From: Cyclobacterium sp. SYSU L10401
GTDB taxonomy: Bacteria; Bacteroidota; Bacteroidia; Cytophagales; Cyclobacteriaceae
Direction of reading: 5' to 3'
DNA: 64,000 bases
NCBI RefSeq assembly: GCF_010993705.1
Contig: NZ_WOFO01000013.1
Span: 55,301 to 119,300, forward strand
The position numbers and the translations under genes were made by a program. The notes under the pieces are model-generated. The model searched no databases, was not told the DNA's origin, and saw only the letters and a list, made by a program, of their open reading frames with translations. Position 1 is the stretch's first letter. The number at the start of each line of letters is the position of its first letter. Below, one piece after another: positions 25,113 through 34,270 of this stretch.

Positions 25113-25540
25113 TATTGTTTTTCTTTCTGTATAAAATATTGCAATCCCAATTCATATCCCTGCAATCCCAAACCCGCAATCATTCCCACACATTCCTTGG
25201 ATATGATGCTCTTGTGCCGGAATTCCTCTCTTTTGTAAATATTGGAAATGTGTACCTCCACCACGGGGGTTTGGATTCCTGCAATGGCATCTGATAGCGC
25301 CACAGAGGTGTGGGTATAGGCCCCTGCATTCATTAGTATGCCATCATGATCAAAACCCACCTCGTGAAGCCGGTTCACAAGCTCACCTTCTACATTACTT
25401 TGGTAATAGGAAAGCTTCAGTTCAGGATATTTTTTAGTTAATTTTTCAAAATAATCTTCAAATGAACTGCTTCCATAAATTTCTGGCTCACGCTTCCCTA
25501 AAAGGTTGAGGTTCGGACCGTTGATAATTGCGATTTTCAA
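25112..25540 (-). CDS. aroQ: 3-dehydroquinate dehydratase, type II
   Basis: Converts 3-dehydroquinate to 3-dehydroshikimate in the shikimate pathway. 142 aa, usual for the dodecameric type II enzyme. The signature INGPNLNLLGKREPEIYG contains the catalytic Arg and Tyr22. INAGAYTHTSVAL and VEVHISNIYKREEFRH supply the Asn and His active-site residues. It is the first gene of a short minus-strand operon with the aminotransferase. Confidence 0.96.
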   Translation of the reverse strand: MKIAIINGPNLNLLGKREPEIYGSSSFEDYFEKLTKKYPELKLSYYQSNVEGELVNRLHEVGFDHDGILMNAGAYTHTSVALSDAIAGIQTPVVEVHISNIYKREEFRHKSIISKECVGMIAGLGLQGYELGLQYFIQKEKQ

Positions 25541-25668
25541 TTTTCAGTTGATTTAATTGTCTGTAAAAGGAATGGCAAAGTTAAGCAATCGGCCAATAAG
25601 TAAGGGGGATAATTTATTGTTTTTAAGAAAATGGCAACAAAATACCAGCGAAGGATTAATTTTACTAC

Positions 25669-26574
25669 ATGACTTGGGAAAAGGAAATCAGGGCTTTTGG
25701 CTATTACCTGAAAATTGAGCGCTCGCTCCAGGACAATTCCATTCTGGCTTACCGGCAAGATGTGGAAAAAGTGGCTGCCTATATGGGTAAAAATTTTCCC
25801 CATATCGCTCCGGATAAAGTACAACTGTACCACCTGAGGCAATTTGTAAATGATTTGGCTGCACTGAATATTTCAGAGTTTTCACAGGCGAGAATCATTT
25901 CCGGCATCAAAGCCTTTTACAAATACCTGATGTATGAGGACAAAATTCTGGACAATCCCGCCCTGCTTTTGGAGGCCCCAAAACTTACCAGGACTTTACC
26001 TGATACATTAAGTTATACTGAAATTGAAAAACTGCTGGATGCCATTCCTTTGGGAGAGCCGGAAGGGCATCGCAACAGGGCCATGCTGGAGATGTTGTAT
26101 AGCAGCGGGCTACGGGTATCCGAACTGACTCATTTGAAAACGGGGCACTATTATAAGGATATTGGATTCTTACGTGTAACCGGAAAAGGCGATAAGGAAA
26201 GACTCGTGCCTGTAGGCAAGTCTGCTGCCAAATACCTGCGCCTGTACCTGGAGGAGGTCCGGCTGCACCAATCCATAGCTAAAGGAAATGAAGAGTACAT
26301 TTTTCTAAACCGCAGGGGAAAAAAACTCTCCCGAGTGATGGTTTTTCTCATCATCAAAAAACTGGTCAAAGCAGCCGGAATCCAAAAGAAAGTAAGCCCC
26401 CATACGTTCAGGCACAGTTTTGCTACCCACCTAGTAGAGGGTGGGGCAGACCTCAGGGCAGTGCAGGAAATGCTGGGTCACGAAAGCATTACCACCACAG
26501 AAATTTACACCCACCTGGACCGGGATTACCTCCGGCAGGTCTTGAACGAATTTCTTCCCGGTAATAAGAAATAA
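25669..26574 (+). CDS. xerD: Tyrosine recombinase XerD
   Basis: Chromosome-dimer resolution recombinase acting at dif with XerC. 301 aa. The N-terminal SAM-like domain occupies 1-105. Catalytic residues are R149 (SSGLRVSEL), K173 (TGKGDKERLVP), H245/R248 (PHTFRHSFATHL), H271 (LGHESITTTEIYTH) and Y280. It has the compact XerC/D architecture without an arm domain, unlike the island integrase at 17651. It is divergent from aroQ with a 128-base gap. Confidence 0.95.
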   Translation: MTWEKEIRAFGYYLKIERSLQDNSILAYRQDVEKVAAYMGKNFPHIAPDKVQLYHLRQFVNDLAALNISEFSQARIISGIKAFYKYLMYEDKILDNPALLLEAPKLTRTLPDTLSYTEIEKLLDAIPLGEPEGHRNRAMLEMLYSSGLRVSELTHLKTGHYYKDIGFLRVTGKGDKERLVPVGKSAAKYLRLYLEEVRLHQSIAKGNEEYIFLNRRGKKLSRVMVFLIIKKLVKAAGIQKKVSPHTFRHSFATHLVEGGADLRAVQEMLGHESITTTEIYTHLDRDYLRQVLNEFLPGNKK

Positions 26575-26676
26575 GGTTTTGAAATAGGAGAAACCTGTCA
26601 CCTGATTTCAGGCATGTTTTTTGAAAGCGGGTATCTCAAATACTGAATCAGTCAATTCAAAAAAGGCAGCAATACC

Positions 26677-27162
26677 ATGAATAATAAAGTATTATATTTC
26701 CTTGGATTAGTCATCTGGTTGATGACCCTCCCTTTTTCGGCAGATGCCCAGGAAAAGCTCAATAAACTGGTGCAGGAAAGAAAAACCCTGCACCAGGAAT
26801 GGCAGGCCTCTGAAAGTCAAAAGTCTGGTATTTTTGGCAACCGCACCAAGAAAGACATGAAGGCCACCAATGAATGGATGAACCGGATCATCCAAAAAGA
26901 CAACCAGATCATGCAGGAACTGGAAATGCTCAAAGACATACAGACCACCACCATCGGCTACGAAAAAGAGGACTACAAATTCATTGCACACAAAGCAGAG
27001 GCGGATATTGTGAAACTCAAACGGGCCCTCCGTGAAAAAGACGGTGATATATTGGAAGAAAAAGAGAAAAAACGAACCTATGAATGGACTACTTTGATAT
27101 TTTTTCTAAGCAGTATGGTTCTTGGTTTCATGTATTATCGAAAAAAATCTAAAGGTTCCTGA
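26677..27162 (+). CDS. Secreted/membrane coiled-coil protein, unknown function
   Basis: 161 aa. It has a signal peptide (LGLVIWLMTLPFSADAQ), then long charged helices (about 28-128) rich in Glu, Lys and Gln with heptad character, then a C-terminal membrane segment (about 131-150, WTTLIFFLSSMVLGFMYY) and basic tail. The topology puts the coiled coil in the periplasm with an anchored C-terminus. No family is recognised. It sits between xerD and a MaoC gene with no obvious link. Confidence 0.75.
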   Translation: MNNKVLYFLGLVIWLMTLPFSADAQEKLNKLVQERKTLHQEWQASESQKSGIFGNRTKKDMKATNEWMNRIIQKDNQIMQELEMLKDIQTTTIGYEKEDYKFIAHKAEADIVKLKRALREKDGDILEEKEKKRTYEWTTLIFFLSSMVLGFMYYRKKSKGS

Positions 27163-27254
27163 TCTTCCAATGAATCAATTCGGGGGTTTTATTTCTTTTT
27201 TGTTTTAAAATCCGGGGGGTTTTGATAATTTCATTTTTTAAAACCCATCAACAC

Positions 27255-27719
27255 ATGAGCAAACTGATCATCAATAGTTTTGAAGACTTTCAACAATATA
27301 TTGGCAAAGACCTCGGAATATCGGATTACCACCGGGTAAGTCAGGAACAGATTAACCTTTTTGCTGATGCCACTTTGGACCACCAGTGGATCCACACTGA
27401 TCCCGAAAAAGCCAAGGCAGAAGGCGCATTTGGCGGCACCATTGCACATGGATACCTGACCCTTTCCCTGGTACCCTTTTTATGGAACCAGATCGTACAG
27501 GTCAATAATCTCAAAATGATGGTCAATTATGGTATCGAAAATCTGAGATTTGCAAACCCTGTGAAAGTAAATGACGAGATCAGAATGAAGGCAAGCCTCG
27601 CCAATATCAGCGATCTGCGGGGAACTATCAAAACAGAAATGCAGGTGAAAATCGAGATCAAGGGAGAAAAAAAACCTGCCCTTTCAGCCCATTTGATTTT
27701 CTTATACCATTTTCAATAA
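27255..27719 (+). CDS. MaoC-family dehydratase (R-specific enoyl-CoA hydratase type)
   Basis: Hot-dog-fold hydratase. I start at ATG 27255; the longer frame begins at a TTG. The hydratase-2 motif is visible: ISQ/VSQEQINLFADATLDHQWIHTDPEKA, with catalytic Asp and His in the DHQWIHTD stretch, then GTIAHGYLTLSL. 154 aa, usual for single-domain MaoC proteins acting on trans-2-enoyl-CoA. The downstream terminator suggests a monocistronic gene. Confidence 0.9.
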   Translation: MSKLIINSFEDFQQYIGKDLGISDYHRVSQEQINLFADATLDHQWIHTDPEKAKAEGAFGGTIAHGYLTLSLVPFLWNQIVQVNNLKMMVNYGIENLRFANPVKVNDEIRMKASLANISDLRGTIKTEMQVKIEIKGEKKPALSAHLIFLYHFQ

Positions 27720-27751
27720 TTCTAAGATAGACACTGACCTATTAAATAAAA

Positions 27752-27772
27752 ACAGCACCAACGAGGTGCTGT
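27752..27772. terminator. Terminator after MaoC gene
   Basis: ACAGCACC pairs with GGTGCTGT around AACGA, followed by CTTTATC. It lies between convergent genes and may serve both. Confidence 0.65.
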
Positions 27773-27802
27773 CTTTATCATTGTTAAAAACCTAATCTAA
27801 AC

Positions 27803-30238
27803 TTATTCCAGTCTATTTCTTTCCTCCGTGCTACCACTTCTCTGAGAAACTTTGAATTGTTCTCCCTGAGCAAATTTCCAGCGTAGGGTAAACCGTACAC
27901 CTTGCATGCTGTTGTACTGCTGCACATCGGTATCAATGCGATGAAAGTCTATATTGCCCTTAAATTTCATGGTCCTGAAAATATCTGTCCCATTTACAGT
28001 TAAGCTTAGCTTGTCATCGTAAAATGTTTTAGTTACCCCGGCATCCACCCAGCTCATGGCATTGATCTTTAACTGTCCGTCCCGAAAGGGGCTTCGGTAA
28101 ATTCCAATCAATTCCAACCTGAATCCTTTAGGCAGGTTAATGTTATGTTGGGTCCTGGCCATAAAGGAAAATTGTTTTTCATCCAACAGCTCATCTCCTA
28201 GCTGGGACTGGAAAGTATTCCCGTTAAATTGCAACATATTGCTGGTACTGTACCAGGAGGCAAACTCAATCGGAAGTATGGCTCTCAGGCTAAGGTTCTG
28301 CGTCCGGTCCAGGTTTTGCATCTGAATGCGGGTTTTTCTGGTTTCATCATCCTGCACCATGATCTGCCCAAATGCATTTTCGGTCTGGGAATAGGAAAGG
28401 GAAACCTGATAGGCGTTTTTGATGATGTGGTTCATCTCAACATTATTGGCATATTGCGGCCTCAATTGGGGGTTACCTTCCTCGGTGGTAAGCGGGTCGA
28501 TGTAAAACACATAAGGATTCAATTGCCGGTAATGAGGCCTGGTAATCCTGCGATTTACATTGTAAACGATTTGGTAATTCTCATTTACCTGATGCTGCAG
28601 GTACAGGCTGGGAAATAGGTTCAGGTATTCCTGGCTGTTGACCTGAGAGGAGCTTACTGAGTTTCCTTCAATATCTGCATATTCTGCCCTCAAGCCTGCC
28701 TGGAAATTCAATTGCTCACTTATCGCTCCCTTATAGGAGGTGTAGGCTGCCAGCACCTGCTCCTTGTAAATGAAGTGGTTGCTGTTTGGGTCAGGGTTAA
28801 AGGCTCCTTCTTCCACACTTTTGGAAATGTCCAGCCGGTTATCTGAGTTTACCCAACTGCCTTTCAGGCCTGCTTCCAATTGCTTCCCTTCCCCTAGTGG
28901 CCGGGTAAAATCAGCCTTGGCCGTATAAATGGTATAGACCATTTCATTTCCCGTCCGGATCCTGTCTGAGGTTCCTTCCTCCGTATTTTCATTCAACCAG
29001 TAACGGTTGTTCAGCATGCCCAGGCTGTTGGCATCCATTTGGGTATAATCCAGGTCAGCGGTAAACTTGGTTCCCAGAGTATCCAGGGTGGCAATATAAT
29101 GTAGATTACCAAAAATCCGGTAATTGTCAGAATCCGAATCATTGCGTGCATTCAGGAAATTCCTATCTGTATTTTCCGGATTTGAAATATTGGTGAGGGA
29201 ATTCCCATCCTCGGTACCTTTCTGAGCAGAAGCCTGAAGGTTGATGCCCAGGCTGTGTTTGTCATTGATTTGATAATCAGTACCTCCGGAAAAAAACAGG
29301 TTATTCCTCAAAAGCTTTAATCTGGCCTCCTGGTCAAATTCGGAAAGCCCGTTTTCCAATTGAAACCTCCTGAGTATATCCAGGTCAATGAACCTGCCCC
29401 ATTCATTGTAATTCAGACTGGCATTGGAAGTCCATTTGTTTCTTTTGACATTCAGTGTAGCTCCTGCGGAGGGAGTATGCAGTCCATTGTATTGGTTTCC
29501 TATATGAATATTTCCATTGGTACCATTAAAATTATTTTTCTTTAATACAAGGTTGATTACACCAGCTGCGCCCTCGGCATCATACTTTGCGGGGGGATTG
29601 CTGATTACCTCTATGCTCAGGATATTGTCTGCCGGCATGGCCCGCAGAAAGTTGGCCAGGTCAGATGCACTCATATAGGTTTGTCGCTCATCTATGAGTA
29701 CAATTACCCCGGATCTGCCATTCAGGCTAATGTTGCCATCAGCATCTACAAATACCCCTGGTGAACGGCCTACCACATCCAAAACCGTATTTCCTTCAGC
29801 CATCACTGTCCCGGCCACGTTGACGATGGTTTTGTCTGCCTGTACCAATACATTGGGCTTGGCCGCATTCACCGTAACTTCGTCCAGTGCCGACATTTCA
29901 TCGGTCAATTGAATTTTTCCAAAGTCCTTTTCTAAACCGGCTTCTAGCAAAAAGGGCTTACTTCTGTAAGGCGAGAAACCCAATGTAGAAATGCTGAGGC
30001 TAACCTCTTTAATGACATTCGTTTGCAAGGTAAAGTGACCGGATTCGTCAGAAATCACAGCTGTTACCAACGCTTCAGATGGCATTTCCAATAAGACAAC
30101 ATTGGCAAAGGGCAGGGGATCTCCCTTTTCATCTATTAAGGTGCCAATTACAGTAGCTGATGGCTGTTGAGCAGCCAGGTGGCTCCATCCAAGCAAAAAT
30201 AACAATGCGGTAGCAAATAAGTGCTTTTTTAAGTTCAT
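27803..30238 (-). CDS. Outer-membrane beta-barrel receptor (CarboxypepD_reg + plug)
   Basis: TonB-dependent-receptor-like protein of the OMP_b-brl_3 family. It starts MNLKKHLFATALLFLLG; upstream Mets at 30244 and 30253 are alternatives. CarboxypepD_reg occupies about 28-110 (GTLIDEKGDPLPFANV). The plug lies at about 125-215 (ADKTIVNVAGTVMAEGNTVLDV, LIDERQTYMS, IEVISNPPAKYDAEGAAGVIN). The barrel ends with TLRWKF and a basic, Glu/Arg-rich tail. It has no SusD partner, so cargo is unknown; relatives are often induced by peptides or metals. An inverted-repeat operator candidate lies about 105-155 bases upstream of the start. Confidence 0.88.
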   Translation of the reverse strand: MNLKKHLFATALLFLLGWSHLAAQQPSATVIGTLIDEKGDPLPFANVVLLEMPSEALVTAVISDESGHFTLQTNVIKEVSLSISTLGFSPYRSKPFLLEAGLEKDFGKIQLTDEMSALDEVTVNAAKPNVLVQADKTIVNVAGTVMAEGNTVLDVVGRSPGVFVDADGNISLNGRSGVIVLIDERQTYMSASDLANFLRAMPADNILSIEVISNPPAKYDAEGAAGVINLVLKKNNFNGTNGNIHIGNQYNGLHTPSAGATLNVKRNKWTSNASLNYNEWGRFIDLDILRRFQLENGLSEFDQEARLKLLRNNLFFSGGTDYQINDKHSLGINLQASAQKGTEDGNSLTNISNPENTDRNFLNARNDSDSDNYRIFGNLHYIATLDTLGTKFTADLDYTQMDANSLGMLNNRYWLNENTEEGTSDRIRTGNEMVYTIYTAKADFTRPLGEGKQLEAGLKGSWVNSDNRLDISKSVEEGAFNPDPNSNHFIYKEQVLAAYTSYKGAISEQLNFQAGLRAEYADIEGNSVSSSQVNSQEYLNLFPSLYLQHQVNENYQIVYNVNRRITRPHYRQLNPYVFYIDPLTTEEGNPQLRPQYANNVEMNHIIKNAYQVSLSYSQTENAFGQIMVQDDETRKTRIQMQNLDRTQNLSLRAILPIEFASWYSTSNMLQFNGNTFQSQLGDELLDEKQFSFMARTQHNINLPKGFRLELIGIYRSPFRDGQLKINAMSWVDAGVTKTFYDDKLSLTVNGTDIFRTMKFKGNIDFHRIDTDVQQYNSMQGVRFTLRWKFAQGEQFKVSQRSGSTEERNRLE

Positions 30239-30340
30239 GGTCATAGGTATCAAATCGTTCTATGCCATGATAAGGGAAAAAGGTGCCAAACCCCAAAAAA
30301 TAGTTTAAAATACTGTATTTCAATGCTTTATAAAACAGGC

Positions 30341-30395
30341 TGTTCGATTTACTGTCTCAAAACCGAACACCTTCATTGTTCGCTAACCGAACAAT
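30341..30395. promoter_or_regulatory. TGTTCG/CGAACA inverted repeats (operator candidate)
   Basis: ATTGTTCG (30375-30382) and CGAACAAT (30388-30395) form a perfect 8-bp inverted repeat around CTAAC. A second half-site pair, TGTTCG (30341-30346) and CGAACA (30364-30369), lies next to it. Placement upstream of the minus-strand receptor start at 30238 suggests a dimeric regulator site. Confidence 0.4.
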
Positions 30396-30397
30396 AA

Positions 30398-30428
30398 AAA
30401 ACCCCCAGGGAAATTCCCGGGGGGTCAG
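30398..30428 (-). terminator. Terminator of sodA
   Basis: CCCCC-A-GGGAA pairs with TTCCC-GGGGG (one bulged A), with a T-run on the minus strand. It is 26 bases past the sodA stop. Confidence 0.8.
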
Positions 30429-30453
30429 GTATGATACATTAAGCTACCTCCAG

Positions 30454-31059
30454 TTATTTGGCGGCAGCGAATTTTTTAGCCACTTCCTCCCAATTCACCA
30501 CATTCCAGAAAGCTGCAATGTAATCTGGTCTCCTGTTTTGGTAGTTCAAATAGTAAGCATGCTCCCAAACATCGAGTCCAAGAATAGGCGTACCTTTGGT
30601 CTCAGCAATATCCATCAAAGGATTGTCTTGGTTTGGTGTAGAACTTACCTGTAATTCGCCATTGCTTACGCTAAGCCAAGCCCATCCGGAGCCAAATCTG
30701 GTGGCAGCTGCATTGGCAAATTCTTCTTTAAACTTATCAAAAGAACCAAATTTCTTATCTATAGCAGCAGCCAATTCTCCGGAGGGTGTTCCACCGCCCT
30801 TAGGAGATAGGATGGTCCAGAAAAGTGAGTGGTTGTAATGTCCACCCCCATTGTTTCTGACGGCGGCAGATGCGGAGGATATCCCCTTCATGATTTCTTC
30901 AATGCTTTTAGATGCCAGATCTGAGCCTTTTACAGCATCGTTCAACTTGGTCACATAAGCATTGTGGTGCTTGCCATGATGGATCTCCATTGTCTTGGCA
31001 TCGATATGTGGTTCCAATGCATTTTTCTCGTAAGGTAAACTAGGAAGTTCAAAAGCCAT
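30454..31059 (-). CDS. sodA: Superoxide dismutase, Mn/Fe type
   Basis: Cytoplasmic dismutation of superoxide to peroxide and oxygen. 201 aa. Metal ligands are H27 (IHHGKHH), H77 ([11 protein letters not shown]), D163 and H167 ([10 protein letters not shown]). The GGGHxNHSxFW form and [10 protein letters not shown] are more like Mn-type enzymes, though cambialistic use is possible. No signal peptide. Single gene with its own strong terminator. Confidence 0.95.
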   Translation of the reverse strand: MAFELPSLPYEKNALEPHIDAKTMEIHHGKHHNAYVTKLNDAVKGSDLASKSIEEIMKGISSASAAVRNNGGGHYNHSLFWTILSPKGGGTPSGELAAAIDKKFGSFDKFKEEFANAAATRFGSGWAWLSVSNGELQVSSTPNQDNPLMDIAETKGTPILGLDVWEHAYYLNYQNRRPDYIAAFWNVVNWEEVAKKFAAAK

Positions 31060-31174
31060 TATTTTATTTTTTAAAGTTAAACATAAAGTTAGTTGATGGT
31101 ATTGGGTTCATTTTAAAAACCTACCATTACAAACCAATGATCTCCAAAAATGGTTCTTTTATTCCTTTGAATCT

Positions 31175-31627
31175 CTAATTTCTGAGATTTCTGAAAAATG
31201 CCTGCAACAAAATCTGGGAATTCTCCTGCAATAGTCCAGCTGTAACCTTTGTCTTGGGATGGAGCAGGCTGCTGCCCAGACGGGTAAAACCTCTTTTGGG
31301 GTCTGCGGCACCATAATGCAATTCCCCCAGCTGAGCCCAGTAGGCGGCACCGGCGCACATGGCACAGGGTTCGAGGGTAACATATAACCTGCATTCCGGT
31401 AAATACTTGGAGCCAAGTGTATTGGCAGCAGCGGTAATCGCCAGGATTTCCGCATGTGCGGTCACATCGGTGAGCCTTTCAGTTTGGTTATAAGCTTTGG
31501 CAATGATTCGGTTTTTCACTACCACCACAGCACCGACCGGGATTTCCCCTTCTTCAAAAGCCACCTGGGCTTGCTTCATGGCTTCCTGCATCCAGTATTC
31601 ATGAGAGTAAATTACAGGTTCTGCCAT
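31175..31627 (-). CDS. tadA: tRNA adenosine(34) deaminase / nucleoside deaminase TadA
   Basis: Zinc deaminase that forms inosine at the tRNA-Arg wobble position. Zinc site H58-A-E60 (TAHAEILAI) and C88/C91 (PCAMCAGA). The C-terminal region LHPKTKVTAGLL matches TadA rather than guanine deaminase. 150 aa, usual. The start overlaps the stop of the upstream membrane-protein gene by one base, so the two are coupled. Confidence 0.9.
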   Translation of the reverse strand: MAEPVIYSHEYWMQEAMKQAQVAFEEGEIPVGAVVVVKNRIIAKAYNQTERLTDVTAHAEILAITAAANTLGSKYLPECRLYVTLEPCAMCAGAAYWAQLGELHYGAADPKRGFTRLGSSLLHPKTKVTAGLLQENSQILLQAFFRNLRN

Positions 31628-32757
31628 TAAAAAAACATATCAAAAATTTCTTCCCTAACTCCTTTATTGATAATGAGTGCCAGGATAAGGGAAACTATAA
31701 GCCCTATGCCGGCTTTGACCAAATCATTCTTGGCCAGTCTGTATGCCCTGACCAAACGGGCCTTTCTTTTTTTCAGCTTTTTGGATTTAGCCAGGGCGAT
31801 GGATAATTCCCTGCCTCCCAAAAGACCTATAAACACCCAGGTGGTACTCATAGGCATGTTGCTGTATGCCTTGAAATAAAAGAGAATTACAGCATAAACC
31901 AGGTCTACAATGGTGGCAGCCCTGACATCTGTGACACGGGTTTTTTCATTGACGATACCCTGAATTTTATCGCCCTTCATATAGAAAAGTACTCCCAGTC
32001 CCAGAAAAACGAAGCCGGTATAGGCTGAAAATTCCCATACATTGAGCTGCCGGGGTAAAAATACAGCTATATTAGCTGCATCCTGCATGATCCATACTGC
32101 CCACAGACAGCCGGAAGTAATCCACTGTAGGAAATACCAATAATTCCGGGGCTTTCCCTTGAGGTAATTGGTCACAAATTTTTCCAATACATACCAAACA
32201 ATGATGGCCAATATAAAGGCTACAAAATACCCGATAAAACTTTTTTGCATGACACCCAGTATGGTGCCCGCCTTGTAGGTAAATACATTCAGCAACAAAA
32301 AGGTGGTAGAGACAGGCATTCTCAACCTGGTCATGACCAGCAATACAATCGGAGCTGCAATCTGCAGAAATACGAAGCTTTGAGGTGCCTGATCCAGCCC
32401 ATCTACCTGAAGTCGCTGGTAACTCACATCCCCATTGTAAGTAAACCAACTGTAGGTAACCGTTCCGACAAAAATCAAACCCATAAAAAGCCAAAGAAAA
32501 TACCATTTCCGGTTTTGGTTGGAAGCGATGAAAGTGCCTATGGTTTGTATGCTGTCATTGGCAATGGCGGAATAAGCGGCCAACATAAAACCAAACCACA
32601 TGGCGGCGTAGGTGTATGGGGTGATGATACCCGCCACGGAAATCAAAATACAAATGATCAGCAAAAATGACTTTTCCTTTTTTGTAAAATCAAACAGGGA
32701 ATAAGCTGCTTTGGATAAAGCATCCTGGTTTATATTTTGATCTTTTAGTTTGGCCAT
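31627..32757 (-). CDS. PiT-like inorganic phosphate transporter family membrane protein
   Basis: 376 aa with about ten membrane segments. Two internal repeats carry diverged PiT signatures: ANDSIQTIGTFIAS (like GANDxxNSxGT) with PVSTTFLLLN, and DVRAATIVDLVYA with PMSTTWVFIGLLGGRE. It is shorter than classic PiT and its motifs are altered, so the substrate may not be phosphate. The next gene upstream is a divergent Na/Pi-type transporter, which supports a link to phosphate. Coupled to tadA by a one-base overlap. Confidence 0.7.
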   Translation of the reverse strand: MAKLKDQNINQDALSKAAYSLFDFTKKEKSFLLIICILISVAGIITPYTYAAMWFGFMLAAYSAIANDSIQTIGTFIASNQNRKWYFLWLFMGLIFVGTVTYSWFTYNGDVSYQRLQVDGLDQAPQSFVFLQIAAPIVLLVMTRLRMPVSTTFLLLNVFTYKAGTILGVMQKSFIGYFVAFILAIIVWYVLEKFVTNYLKGKPRNYWYFLQWITSGCLWAVWIMQDAANIAVFLPRQLNVWEFSAYTGFVFLGLGVLFYMKGDKIQGIVNEKTRVTDVRAATIVDLVYAVILFYFKAYSNMPMSTTWVFIGLLGGRELSIALAKSKKLKKRKARLVRAYRLAKNDLVKAGIGLIVSLILALIINKGVREEIFDMFF

Positions 32758-33067
32758 AAGTTGGTTTTGGCTTGGATTAAGGATGCAAATTAAACAAGAA
32801 TTTCTAAGGAAGTTGTTACCAAATTGTTAAGTCCCACGCCATGCCTACAATAAAACATTCCCAAAATCATCTGGAAAGATCCCGATGCTTGCCAAAAATA
32901 TAAAGATTTTATCTCTAACCCATTCAAATGCGTGTTTTTTAATCAAATCTACCGGTGCTAATCCGAAATTTCATTTTTAACATAAGTTTTACCTGAAAAG
33001 CGTGTAATTCTCTTTTCTCTATACGTATTTTGCAGCTTCAAATAGCCTGAATATCTAGCATTTTTAA
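32758..33067. other. Divergent intergenic region, no gene seen
   Basis: 310 AT-rich bases between two divergent transporter genes. It must hold both promoters. No convincing hairpin, small ORF or repeat was found. Confidence 0.5.
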
Positions 33068-34270
33068 ATGACCAAAACTCTGGAAGGCAATACCTATAAA
33101 AGAAATGTGATCATGGCAGCCACTGTGGTTCTAGGCTTGTTGTTTTTCATGTTTTCCATCGACTTTTTGACTTATGCACTGGCCAGCCTTAACAATGATG
33201 TCGCCAATACCCTATTTATGGCCACCATCAACCCCTTCGTAGGACTGTTTATTGGTTTGCTGACAACCGCTTTGATCCAATCCAGCTCTACCGTTTCTGC
33301 CATGGTGGTGGTACTGGTAGCATCCGGAAACCTGAGCCTGGCGCAGGCGGTTCCCCTGATCATGGGGGCAAATATTGGTACTACCCTTACCAGTACCCTG
33401 GTGGCTTTTGGATATATCATGAAGAAAAAATCATTTCGAAAAGCACTTTCTGCAGGTGTATTGCATGATATATTCAATATCATATCCGTCATCATCCTAT
33501 TGCCTCTTGAAATCTATTTCGGGGTTTTGAGTGAGATGGCTGCCTGGATTACACTGGGCTTTGTCGGGGAAAGCCAGCTTCTGAATGGAGAAGCCGTCTA
33601 TCAGGGCTTTTTCCTCAGACCACTCAGCATTTACCTTTCCCAGGTTTTGCACTGGCCCTTGCTTTCCCTCTTTGCCGGAGTTCTGATCCTGGTAGGCTCC
33701 ATCAAAATGCTATCCGCCCTGGCTTACAAATCACTGATTACTCCCAATTTTAAAAAGGTCCGGAAACACATATTCCATTTCCCTTTTCGCTCTTTTGCCT
33801 ATGGCATGTTTTTTACCGCTGCGGTGCAATCGAGTACCATTACCACTTCCCTGATGGTAACAGCCGTAGCTACCGGAAAGGTAGCTTTGCGAAGGGTTTT
33901 CCCTTTCATTATGGGGGCCAATGTGGGCACCACCATTACAGCAGTAATCGCCGCCTTGTACAAAACTGAAGCAGCCATCAGCGTAGCCATTGTTCATGTC
34001 TTGTTCAACCTTATCGGCAGCCTGATTTTCCTGCCCTTCCCTGGCATTCGGGAGATTCCGGTTAGACTGGCAAAAAATTTCGGCAAAACCACCGCCAATA
34101 CCCGGGTGGTAGGCTTTGCCTATATCCTCCTTACGTTTTTTGTGATCCCCTTCTTTCTGATCTATTTCAACCAATCGGAGGCCAAACCTGAATCGGTGGA
34201 TAAATCAAAGCAACCGGTCGCAAGGGAAATCTCAATTACTCCGATTGATCCCCCAGGTAAGCATCCATGA
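33068..34270 (+). CDS. Na/phosphate cotransporter family protein (NptA/NPT2-like)
   Basis: Sodium-dependent phosphate carrier. 400 aa. Two inverted repeats each carry the QSSS/T signature: TALIQSSSTVSAMVVVLVAS with MGANIGTTLTST, and FTAAVQSSTITTSLMV with MGANVGTTITAV. About nine membrane segments. The C-terminal PhoU-like cytoplasmic domain found in many bacterial homologues is absent. The last 35 bases overlap the convergent deoC gene. Confidence 0.9.
   Translation: MTKTLEGNTYKRNVIMAATVVLGLLFFMFSIDFLTYALASLNNDVANTLFMATINPFVGLFIGLLTTALIQSSSTVSAMVVVLVASGNLSLAQAVPLIMGANIGTTLTSTLVAFGYIMKKKSFRKALSAGVLHDIFNIISVIILLPLEIYFGVLSEMAAWITLGFVGESQLLNGEAVYQGFFLRPLSIYLSQVLHWPLLSLFAGVLILVGSIKMLSALAYKSLITPNFKKVRKHIFHFPFRSFAYGMFFTAAVQSSTITTSLMVTAVATGKVALRRVFPFIMGANVGTTITAVIAALYKTEAAISVAIVHVLFNLIGSLIFLPFPGIREIPVRLAKNFGKTTANTRVVGFAYILLTFFVIPFFLIYFNQSEAKPESVDKSKQPVAREISITPIDPPGKHP

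Noticed and set aside
31113..31394. Frameshifted second deaminase ORF (minus strand, 93 aa)
   Set aside because: It is an overlapping frame of the intact tadA gene.
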